A DNA stretch of 64,000 nt from Ananas comosus (taxonomy: Eukaryota > Streptophyta > Magnoliopsida > Poales > Bromeliaceae), in the NCBI RefSeq assembly GCF_001540865.1, contig NC_033631.1, forward strand, positions 10,931,884 through 10,995,883, written 5' to 3'. Position 1 is the stretch's first letter, and the number at the start of each line of letters is the position of its first letter. The notes under the pieces are model-generated. The model made no database searches. It saw only the letters and a list, made by a program, of their open reading frames with translations, and was not told the DNA's origin. The position numbers and the translations under genes are program-made. This document shows positions 21,736-32,682 of the stretch, piece after piece.

Positions 21736-23435
21736 CCTAATATTTTTGTCCAAATAATAGAATGTGGTCCACAATAATTAATTAGCGCTTGCAATTAATA
21801 TACAATAATTAGAAAATAATAGAATGTAGTGGAAGTTATCGTGTGGTCCTCACTCTTATCTTTTGCTTAATTATTGCTTTTATATTTCAATGATCGATTG
21901 TCACTAATTTCTCGAATTACATCCAATAGGGTGCTGAGAATGAATAAGATTCTTTGATCGAGATTGAACTCGCATCTTTACTCAATCCTCGGATCCGAAT
22001 AAACAATTGCAAAATCCATTCAAAAACATAAATAATTGCAAAACAGTAAGGTTGATATCTATCGACCGCCGCCGCTGTTTCTAGAGCGCAAAAAAGGAAA
22101 AGGAGAGTGAAAGGGCGTCGTTGCTGCTGATAGCGAGCCAACGCCGTTGCATGAAGCCGAAGCTGCGGCTATCCCGGAAGTGAAGGCAAAAAAGAATTGA
22201 AGTGAAGCATCATTTTCTTTATCCCTTGAGCACATACAAGTGCACCCCAAACTATATTTTTAATAAATTTTGTGATGAATTCCCGTTGAATTTCATGCAG
22301 CATTTGGTGGGATGCAAAATCAACCCAATGCAAGCAAGACATGTGATCCCTTTGTTACTAGTAGCACTAAATATATATATATATTATTTAAAACTAGATA
22401 AATTTCATCTTTGAGAGGTCAGCACTCAGCAGGAGCACAAGCACCTCATAATTTGGGTTCATATGCCTATAAGTATATTTTTTATTTTTTATTTTTTATT
22501 TTTTTTATTTTTACTTTGATTAACCCTTCACGAATTGCATTATATAAAAGTGGGCCCAAATAAAAAATTTCTTATCAAACTAGTATATTAAAACTACGAT
22601 TTTATGCAATTATGATTAGTCCTGTTATGATTCTTACCGGTAATCTTATATCTTATTCTGTCCCAAGGTGATACAGGTGATGATTGTCTACCCTTTTTTT
22701 TTAAAATTTGTTTTAAAGACGATAGTATCCGGTATAATGCATCTAAATAAATAGAAAATTGTATGCCCGCTCTGTCTTATACTTAAATTTGCTTCTAGTT
22801 CGAGTTTTACAAATATTCAGTAAATTTTCTATTTGATTACTTTACTTGGTGCTTTCTACCTAACTAATTAGAAGAGGGATATTCTAATCACAACCAGCTT
22901 AATCAGAGGTGGCCTGAATGTAATGAGAGGGCGTAATTAACCGGCGGATACCTGGGAAGCATGAACCCCTTATTCTCTGGTTCTTTTTAAGTCTATTTAG
23001 ACTGATAAATAATTGCATTTTGTTTTATCTTATTTATTTAAATTTTTTCGTTTTTTTCGTTGTTCATTTTTCAGGAAAACAAGCTGGACTAAGTATGAGT
23101 GTGGGAGAATTTTTGAAATAGAATACACTTTACGTTTGGCACAAAAATTTATAAAACAAATCAAATACCGTAATGTTGCATGCTCAGCAATCCGGCATTA
23201 TATAATGCACTGAATTAAAAGAAGTAATACAGAATTCATAGTAAACTGATTCATAGAAATCAGTTTTTTGAGTATGTTGAATAATTAGAAATTCAACATA
23301 CATGAACCAAACGCAGCCTAAGTTTCCAACCAAGGCTACGCAAAAGGCATTACATTTTGACATGACCCACACATCTTAATTTGATACTATATATATATAT
23401 ATATATATATTCTTGATCCATCTTTCAAATCAAAT
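21736..23435. other. Spacer between TBL copies 1 and 2
   Basis: AT-rich, with a short GC-richer patch at 22060-22180 that I cannot assign and a (TA/T)n low-complexity stretch near 22470-22510. The last few hundred bases are the 3' flank of TBL copy 2, with a TA repeat at 23389-23410. Confidence 0.45.
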
Positions 23436-25450
23436 TCAAGATGAATACATTAAATCCCCTTCATTTAACACCATTTCCATAACAATATCATTCCAAGCTT
23501 CAAGGGTCCCCGGCAAGCACCAATGCAAGCAATCATTGTAAGTCCTCGTTCTCAGATCAGGATGAAACCGATAATACGGCCCTGGGTGCCCGTCAGGCCT
23601 TAAAAGAGAAAGATGGTAAGTGTCCAAAAGCCGAATCCGCGTCCCGTTCTGCGTCCCGACTGCCACCGCCTTCTCGAACTCCTCGATTTCAACCCCTCGC
23701 ATTAGATGGTCCCAATCATCTCCACTAAATTCACCCTCTTTGTAAGGTTTAGTCCTATTGCAAACCCCTCCACTCGACCGTCTCCCGAATTCGAAGTGGT
23801 CCGGAGTCCAAGTTCTAAAGAGAACAAGTGGCTTGTGATCCGAGCTAAGGATGAAGCGAAAAGCCAATTGCAGGGCTTTTCGGTACAAGAAGTCGCTACC
23901 GAGTTCAGGCAAGTTCGGTAAGTTCGCTCTGGAGCAGTGATGACAACCAATAATAGTATCATTCTCGAAGAATACAGCTGTTTTGAAGAACCAATGGCCG
24001 CTGGAAATTACTACGTAGTCGTAGTCGTTGTATTGGCTCGTCCACCGGCTCGCCAGGATGTCAAGATGGACTGTGATGTTGTAGGCTTCGTCGCTAGCTT
24101 TGAGTAGAAAAGGAGTCCAAACTGCTCCTAGGGTGAAGTTGTGTGACGGGAAGTGCCATATACTAGATTTGAATGTTTCGTCGCGAACAACTTCTGCGGC
24201 CTGACGATGAAATTAAATGTAACTTGCATATATAATTCGGGTACTAGCTTTCACCGAAAGATTCGAGTAGAAATGGAATAATGTACCTTAGAGAGAAGGC
24301 AAAGCAATGAGAGTAATTGGTTGCGAATGATTGAATCGCCGATGAATACCCATGATTTATTTTGCATCGAATTTAAGAACTTCTTTGCATTGAATAGAGG
24401 TAATTCGCAACCATATGGTTTCCACTTCCAGTAAAGGTACTTTGTATCAGGTCGGCCATTTGTTATACAATCTCGAGCGGGTTCGATGAATTCGCAACTT
24501 TCATTCGTGTAAGCCGGTCCTACAGGGTTTACAATCCACTCGCCCTTGAAGAGATCACATTGTTCTGCACCATATTTCATACAAAATTAATTTGTTGGAT
24601 TAAAAAAGGCATGTTTAAGAGATGTACATGTTAATATCGAAAGATTACGTACATACGATAAAATGCAAAAAACACAATATGATAATATGCAAAAAACACA
24701 ATATGATAATATTATAATGAGTGGTGTAAATGTGCAGAGACACTCAATAAGCTTGTTTCACGAGAAATCATTGCCAACTAAACTATGATTGCTGCTTGAG
24801 ATCAAATAAGTAGTTTTTATGTCCTAGATGTTAATTAATTATTTCGTCGAATCTGCCGTATTTTGCAAATATCTTCCACTATACTGTTTTTTCGTTTTTG
24901 CTTCCGTCTTCCTTGAGGCCTTGTTGCCTCACTCATGTTGCTTATTTCATCTACTATTGAATGAAGCGGGTAGCATGCTACCTTTTTCTCAAAAAAAAAA
25001 AAAAATTATTTCGTCGAATCATTAATTTCAACAAATTTTTTCCCTTTTTCTTAATTTTAATGTAATTGTTCAAATTTTGCAAACCTACAACTCCACCGGT
25101 TGAACCAGAAGTACGACCTAATGTTCCAACACTTACCTGGGCCAATATTTTGACAACTATAGCCGAATTCAAGTACTAGAAATATGTTGGGTTGGAGCCA
25201 GATGCAGTTGGAAGATATTTACGATCGATGCGGGGGTCAGAATAAAAAAAAAAAAAAAAGTAAAAGATGATCATAAACTATGTATGGCACCACCGTGTAG
25301 TTTCCCCGCCATGGCATTCGCCAACTCGGCATCGTCCGCCACGAAAGCGACGACGAGCAAGTGGAGGTGGAGGGAGAAAACGAAGACAACGAAGATGACC
25401 GAGCCCAAAACCATGGAGACGTGGGGACCGAGCTCCGCCTTAGTCATCAT
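23436..25450 (-). CDS. Trichome birefringence-like protein, TBL array copy 2
   Basis: Exons: 25294-25450, 24287-24564, 23436-24200 (1200 nt, 399 residues), all in the same phases as copy 1. Exon 1 gives an N-terminus with a hydrophobic anchor (MVLGSVIFVVFVFSLHLHLL). Exon 2 holds QCDLFKGEW, CITNGRPD, YWKWKPYGC and FIGDSI. Exon 3 holds SSGHWF, RPDGHPG and DCLHWCLPG. Both catalytic blocks are intact. Exon 3 has the NLP repeat insertion shared only with copy 1. Intron 1 carries a 151-bp LINE tail (24854-25004). A 0.8-kb AT-rich element begins about 9 bp upstream of the first ATG, so native promoter and leader are displaced; the protein could be intact yet mis-expressed. Confidence 0.85.
24854..25004 (+). 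mobile_element. Extremely 5'-truncated LINE insertion with 16-bp target duplication
   Basis: Only the LINE tail is present (CTTGAGGCCTTGTTGCCTCA ... GAAGCGGGTAGCATGCTACC, poly-A). ATTATTTCGTCGAATC flanks it exactly at 24838-24853 and 25005-25020. It lies in intron 1 of TBL copy 2, opposite to the gene. Confidence 0.85.
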
Positions 25451-25458
25451 ACATACAC

Positions 25459-26258
25459 AAAGAGCGTGTTTAGTTGAAAGATAAAGGGGTAAGGGGTTAT
25501 CCCTCTCTTATATTCAAACACACACACAAATTAAAGGTGAGATAACTATCCCACCCTTATTTAATTTTTTAAAAATTTAAATTTATTTAGTTTTTAAATT
25601 TTAAATTTTAAAAATTTATATTTTGTAATCTTAAAATTAAAATTTTATAATTTTAAATTGATATTTTAAATTTTTTTAAATTTAAAATTTGATATTTTAT
25701 ATATTTAAATTTAGATTTAATCTTAAATTTAAAATTTAAAATTTAAAATTTAGAACTTTGAATTTGAGATTTAAAACTTTTAATTTTAATTTTAATTTTA
25801 ATTTTAAATTTTTTAAATTTAAAATTTATATATTTCAATTTAAAATTTTAAATATAAAATTTAAAAATTTAAATTCAAATATAATATAAGGAAAATATTA
25901 TTATTTTCTATTTATAACTACTCATTATTTATTTTATTCCATTTAATNAACTATCCCACCCTTATTTAATTTTTTAAAAATTTAAATTTATTTAGTTTTT
26001 AAATTTTAAATTTTAAAAATTTATATTTTGTAATCTTAAAATTCAAATATAATATAAGGAAAATATTATTATTTTCTATTTATAACTACTCATTATTTAT
26101 TTTATTCCATTTAATTTATCCAAACGTTATTTTTCTTAATCCCGAAAACAACTCAATTCTCATCCAAACACAAAATTCGTTTAGTTCTTATTTATACCTA
26201 TCTCTGAAATAAACATGTCTTACTTATATTCGAACCAAACAAAGTTAAAAAAAATCTG
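25459..26258. mobile_element. AT-rich non-autonomous element inserted at the TBL copy 2 start
   Basis: Approximate limits: GAGCGTGTTTAGTTGAAAG on the left and CGAACCAAACAAAGTTAAAA on the right. Comparison with copy 1 shows that the leader sequence stops at about 25458 and resumes near 26258 (AATAAGGGG..AGAAGACCAAAAA). Ends and AT-rich interior resemble the Harbinger-like element at 31258-35073. Part of its length is probably false because of the N join at 25948. Confidence 0.65.
25544..26117. repeat. Duplicated blocks flanking a single N (likely assembly artefact)
   Basis: The start (25544 to about 25640) and end (about 25870-25947) of the block left of the N at 25948 recur, joined together, at 25949-26117. 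This looks like a second version of the same locus with an internal deletion placed beside the first. Confidence 0.65.
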
Positions 26259-26404
26259 CCAGGAATAAGGGGAAGAAGCACGCTACTACTCAAGAAGACC
26301 AAAAAGTGTATGAAGAGATCATATACAAGGCAAAGTTGATGGAAGATGCATTTTAAAATTACTTATTAATTATTTAGTAACTAGCTTTTGTTGAATATTA
26401 TTAG

Positions 26405-26437
<33 letters not shown>

Positions 26438-27984
26438 TATGTAGTTATATAGCCGCGGATATTTGACACTTGATTTAACGGTTTCTACATTTAGCCTCCT
26501 TGGAGAAAATAATTAAGTGCTAAATAAAATTAATTACAACTTTTTCTGTGGAGAAAGACTTTTGAACACATGCTACGTGTGAAAGTTTTAATTTAGCGAA
26601 GGAATAATGAAAATAAATAAAATAGAAACGTGTGCAGGATCAGAGTGTGTCCTACTCTCATGCTTTGCTTAAATTAGCTTTTATTTCAATGATTGTCACT
26701 AGATAGTTTCCTGATGACGTGAGTAAAGTAATTACAAATCCATTCAAGATATAAATAATTGCCAAAATAGTATGTACCGGATTTAAAGTTTATGTACTAA
26801 AGAAATACTTCACAAGTTTTTTTTTTTTTTTTACTTTTATTTTAATTTTATTTTTATTTTATTTTATTTTTATTTGGTCTTTGTCCGGCTTGCTTCATCT
26901 TCAGAGGCTTTATGTGCCTCACCATTATCAGCTACATCATATTTAAAATAAAAAAGCAGATAGCGTGCTATTTCTTTCAAAAAAAAAAAAAAAGTTTCTT
27001 AAGAGTCGCTGAAGTGTGAAAAATGTTTGGTGGCACTTACGTATGTTGGCATTAGGTACCTGCCACGTGTTCACTCACTGGTGGATATAATGCATGAGAG
27101 GTACCTAAAATATCAAGGCAATTAACCACAGTTACACAACTAATTTCAATTCGAACTAAAGGTTGCACTTTTGCTTGTGTATTACTCCAGTGTAGAGCTT
27201 ATAGAAATCCTACAGAAATTTTTTATAAATGTATTGTGTATTGATTTATCTTGATGTAAGTTTACGATTACTAAGGCTACAAAATAACCTCAAAAGTATT
27301 ATTGGAAGAAAAGCGGGTAATGTATTGCTAGTGTGTTTATTCCTATACACATGAAAAATATAAAACCAGCTGAGAGTCTAGTCAGCCTGCGAGATCACGG
27401 GCGCACCGCCAATCTTGACGCAAAATTAGCCATCTTGGCAGAGATCAGATTCACATTTCCTTCTTTTTTTTTTTCTTTTTTTATATTGTGGTTCCCTTCC
27501 CTCTCCTTTTTTCTCTTTTTCTTTCTTAGTGTGACCTCGATTGATATCTCACGTTTTTCACTTAATTTTCTTCACACGACTGAAGTATGTTAAGGGCTCT
27601 ACTTAGGCTTAGTTTGGTATTGAGGCCTATCAAACGCTATTAGATAAAATAGAGTTGAGAAAAAAGCATATAGGAATATGCTTCTACGTTCTCTAGTGAG
27701 ACCGTGGAAAATATATCGTAATCGACTCATCGTGATACGTGGAACGCAATATTACGTACGGAAACAAACATGTATTTTTCCAACGTATTTTCTCACCGCA
27801 CGTAACGCAATCTTCCTTCCTGCAATCCTAAACGAAGCCTTAATCTTTTGCTTAAAAAGAAAAAGAAAAGGAAAATAAGATATTTGCCTAAAATATGTCT
27901 GTTGGGCCCTTCTCTGCTTCTGAGTTGCTGGGCTTTGACTCAAAATGAACTAAAATGTCTAAAGTAGGCCTTAGAGAGATTCAT
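26259..27984. other. Upstream flank of TBL copy 2 and spacer to copy 3
   Basis: No gene. It contains a TA repeat (26406-26432), a LINE-tail relic near 26870-26994 (GCAGATAGCGTGCTATTTCT plus poly-A) and array-unit upstream sequence. The conserved CATGCA block found upstream of other copies is missing here. Confidence 0.45.
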
Positions 27985-27999
27985 AACTATTGCAATTTG

Positions 28000-29391
28000 T
28001 TACTCTCCCTTGGGGGAAGACTAACGCTCGTCAACTCGGTACTCTCTAACCTGCCACTATTCTATTTTTCAATCTTCAAAGCACCACAGTAGGTACTACA
28101 CTGGATAGAAGCCTTAAGACGAGCATTTTTCTGGAAAGGGTGCTCCAAAATCGCTGGTGGCGCTTGCCTTGTCAACTGGAAAGCCATCTGCAAAAGCAAG
28201 AGAGAAGGTGGCTTAGGTATCAAGGACATGGAATCAATGAACACGGCTCTCTTGACCAAATGGTGGTGGCGCTTCTTCAACGAGCCAAAACTCCACTGGT
28301 GTAAACCGATCAGATCCCTCTACTACGCCAGAAGAAGGCCACTGCACGAATGTAGGGCTTTCGCCCCTTACTCACAATGGTGGAAAGGTGTGGTTCGATG
28401 CCGCGAAATTTTCATCTGCGGCGTAACCTACGACCTAGGCAATGGCCAAAACATCAGGATGTGGTCCGATATTTGGATTGGAGAAACCCCCCTTCGGACC
28501 CTATTTCCGGACATTTTTACGGTTCTTACGCACAAGGAGGCCCGAATATCTCAATGCTGAAATGCAAATGGATGGAGATGGCGTTTCATCTGCCGTGGCT
28601 TCTCGACAGCTAATTCTGCTGAACGACGCACACGGCTAACGATGTTCAAAAACCTGCTTCTACACCACTCCCCCCATGACAGACCTGACTCGTATAAATG
28701 GAGGTGGACATCCAACCAAATATTTACGGTCAAATCTCTCTACCAGTTCCTTACTAACGCGGGACAATGAACCTCGTTGAACTGCCATATTTGGACTTTG
28801 AAAATTCCGCTCAAAATCAAAGTCTTCATTTGGCTATTACTTCGGAAGAGATTACTCACTGCTGACAGACTGTTTCAACCGAGGCATTTTCGTTGACCAA
28901 CAATGTGCCTTCTGTGCTGTATCAATGGAGAGCTGTGACCACCTTTTCTGTTCCTGCGTTTATGTCCGATACCTATTTGTCAGTGTGGATCGATTGGATA
29001 TACCTACTGCCACCCTTGGTGACGTTCGAAGTCTTTGGGCCGACTTAGCTGCCATTCCTGTCAAATCGTTAAGAATGCGAAGTCTAACCCTACTAGCTGC
29101 GATCTGGTAGGTGGTCTGGAGGGACAGAAACAACTCTGTTTTCAGACAACTACGCCCGATGCGGCCCGCTCTCCGGAACGTGTTAATCTTCTTACGACCG
29201 ACTGGACCGTGCTAACATGAAGCGACATTAGGTTTACTCTTCCTTTTCACCCTCTCACATCTTTTTTTCCTCTTTGACCTGTTATCTGTTTTTCTCTCGG
29301 AGGCCTAGGCTGCTTCTATCTCTGTATGCTCAATTCATTTTACTTAATGAATGAAGCAGGTAGCTCGCTACCTATTTCTCAAAAAAAAAAA
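28000..29391 (+). mobile_element. 5'-truncated L1-type LINE with 15-bp target duplication
   Basis: 1392 bp of the 3' end of a plant L1-like retrotransposon. Coding remnants: the end of reverse transcriptase (RLTLVNSVLSNLP, FFWKGCSKIAGGACLVNWKA, KREGGLGIKDME, MWSDIWIGE) and then a zf-RVT-like domain (KWRWTSNQIFTVKSLYQF, KIPLKIKVFIWLLLR), split over several frames. It ends with GAAGCAGGTAGCTCGCTACC, TTTCTC and poly-A. AACTATTGCAATTTG occurs exactly at 27985-27999 and 29392-29406. The element is dead. It interrupted the conserved downstream flank of TBL copy 3. Confidence 0.9.
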
Positions 29392-29893
29392 AACTATTGC
29401 AATTTGCCATTTTTTTTTTTATAAATTAGATTTGTCATATTTAGCAAATCAAACTAATTTTACACACGCAAAAAATAAAAAAATTATTGTGTATAGTTTT
29501 TGACGCATGCTTTCCACCACTTTGAGGGCTAATTGTTTTTCCACTTCCATAATAGTTGAGTAAAATAGTTTATAAATAGTTGAATAAAAAGGAATAAATA
29601 TGAGTGCAAGGATATTTTTGAAATAAAATACATTTACAATCAAAATTACTAAAATTTATAAAACACACCAAATACAATAATTTCACATTCTTAGTAATCC
29701 GATTTTATATATGACTGCATTGAATCAAAGACAGCAACACAGTAATAATAGTAATCTAATTTATAAAAATCAATTTTTTGCTTATATTGAAAAAACCACG
29801 AATTCTACGTGCGCGAAACAAATACGGCCTAAGTTCTCGACCAAGGCTAAGCAATGGCCATTAGAATTTGACACGATCCGTGAATCTTTCAAA

Positions 29894-32651
29894 TCAAATT
29901 CGAGATGAATACCTCAAATCCCCTTCATTTAACACCATTTCCATAACAATATCATTCCAAGCTTCAACGGGTCCCGGCATGCACCAATGCACGCAATCAT
30001 TTTGAGTCCACTTTCCCATATCAGGATGAAACCGAAAATACGGCCCTGGGTGCCCGTCGGGCCTTAAAAGAGAAAGATGGTAAGTGTCCAAAAGCCGAAT
30101 CCGCGTCCCGTTCTGCGTCCCGACCGCCAGCGCCTTCTCGACCTCCTCGATTTCGACCCCTCGCATTATATGGTCCACATCGTGTCCACCGAACTCGCCC
30201 TCTTTGTAAGGTTTAGTCCTATTGCAGACCCCTCCCGTGTTCCATCTCCCGAACTCGAAGTGGTCCGGAGTCCAAGTCCTAAAGAGAACAAGCGGCTTGT
30301 GATCCGAGCTAAGGATGAAGCGAAAAGCCAACTGTAGGGCTTTTCGGTACAAGAAGTCGCGACCGAGTTCAGGTACGTTCATTCCGGGACAGTAATTGCA
30401 ACCGATAACTGTGTCATTCTCCTGGAATATTGTTGTTTTGAGGAACCAATGCCCACCGGAAACTACTACGTAGTCGTAGTCGTTGTAGTGGCTCGTCCAC
30501 TCGGTCTCGAGGACGTCAAGATGGACCGTGATGTTATCGGCTTCGTCGCTAGCCTTGAGTATAAAAGGAGCCCAAACTAATGCTAGGGTGAAGTTGCGCG
30601 AAGGCAAGTGCCATATAATAGAATTGATTGTTTCCTCGCGAACAACTTCTTCGTCCTGCGGACCAAAATGTAATTTTGCATAATCCAGGCACTAGCCTTA
30701 ACTAAAGGAATCAAGTAGCTAGAAACGGTATGTACCTTAGAGAGAAGGCACAGCAGTGAGCCTAATTGGTTGCGAAGGATCGAATCGCCGATGAACACCC
30801 ACGATTTATTTCGCATCGAATTCAAGAACTTCTTCGCATTAAACAGAGGTAATTCGCAATCGTATGGTTTCCATCTCCAGTAAATATACTCTGTATCCGG
30901 TCGCCCGTTTGTCATACAATCTCGACGGGCTTCGATGAATCTGCAACTTTCATTCGTGTAAGCCGGTCCTGCAGGATTTGCAATCCACTCACCGGCGAAG
31001 AGATCGCATTGTTCTGCATTATATTTCAAAGGAAAGAAAGTAATGTCGAAGGATATGTTTGGCTCCTTAAAAAATAATAGAAAATTATTTTTTGAAGAAA
31101 AAAAAAATTATGGAATTTTTTTTTTCTAGTTTCCGTTGTTTGGATCAACGAAAAAGAAAAGTAGTTTTCATATTTGCTTGTTTGGTTGGTAAGAAAGAAA
31201 ATTTGAAAAATCAGTTTTTCAATTCTATTTCATTGGGTGGGTTGGTTGGAAAATTTAGGCCCCGTTTGGTTGGTGGATAAGCGGGGATAACAAAAGTTAT
31301 CCCCGCTATTCCACCAAACGGGGTGAAATTTGGCCGGGATATTTTATCCCGGTCAAACCTTGCTATTCCCGGTTATTCCGGAATAGCAAGGGATTTGCTA
31401 TTCCACCATTTTGGTGGAATAGCACTATTCCAATGCTTAATTTCAAACTTAATTAAAATTATAAATTGAATTAAAACTAAATTATATAAATATAATATGT
31501 TATATATTACAATACATTATTTTTATTATAAAATTATTAATTGTACTATATTAATACATGTTATTTATATTTAAATATTATAATAAAATTTATAATAAAT
31601 TATATTTAAATATTATAATAAATTCTTTTTATTAAATTTAAGTTTAAGTAGAATTTTTAAAAAATTTATAAATTTATTATAATAAATAGTTTTTATTAAT
31701 TGTTCCCACCCCTATTCTTATTTTAAAAATTTAAAAATTAAAAATTTAATTTTTTAAAATTTATATATTATAATACATTATTTTTATTATAAAATTATTA
31801 CTTGTACTATACTAATAATTATTATTTATATTTAAATATTATAATAAAATTTATAGTAAAATATATTTAAATATTATAATAAATTTTTTTTATTAAATTT
31901 AAGTTTAAGTAGAATTTTAAAAAAAATTATACATTTATTATAATAAATTAATTTTATTAATTGTTCCCACTCCTATTCTTATTTTAAAAAATTAAAAATT
32001 AAAAATTTAAATTTTTAAAATTTATAATTTATAATCTCAAAATTAAAGTTTATAATTGTAAGGAAGTGAATTCTCGAAATCCGAGAGTTCTATTTCGTCC
32101 AGGATCGACTATTTGTTGAGAGAATACCTTTTAGGAAAGTTAGAGATGTCCAAAGCACAAAGAGTGCCTTGGAGTTGAGTCCACGAGAGCAAATGGTGCA
32201 AATTGCATCATTGGGCTGATGTTACTATCGGGGACCGGTCTCTGGAGGTGAGAGACCGGTTCCATCGACTGGGTGTAGCGGGATTGCTTGATGCAGCCGG
32301 TCCCTGACAGGGAGGGACCGGTCCCCAAACGTGGTCCCAACGAGAAATGCCGAAATTTGGCTAAGTGCTGAAAATTCAGCTCTCGAGAACCGGTCTCTCC
32401 GAGAGGAACCGGTCTCCCGAGGACCGGTCTCTGAGAGAGAGACCGGTTCCCGAACGCGTGCGCCCGAGGAAGGCTCTCGGGGACCGGTCCCAAGTCGGGG
32501 AGACCGGTCCCTCCACGCGAATTCTGCCTAGTAAAGGCAGTGCAAGGATGGAAAAATGGAGGGGTTTAAATGCAAAATGGCCATCATATGAGAGGTGTAT
32601 ATGGAAAATTACCCTCTCTCCCTCTCATTCCCATCCCCTCACTCCCTTTAA

Positions 32652-32682
<31 letters not shown>

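Noticed and set aside
28228..28733. Possible host gene with reverse-transcriptase-like sequence
   Set aside because: Frames are broken and the whole stretch is bounded by a poly-A tail and a 15-bp target duplication, so it is a dead LINE.
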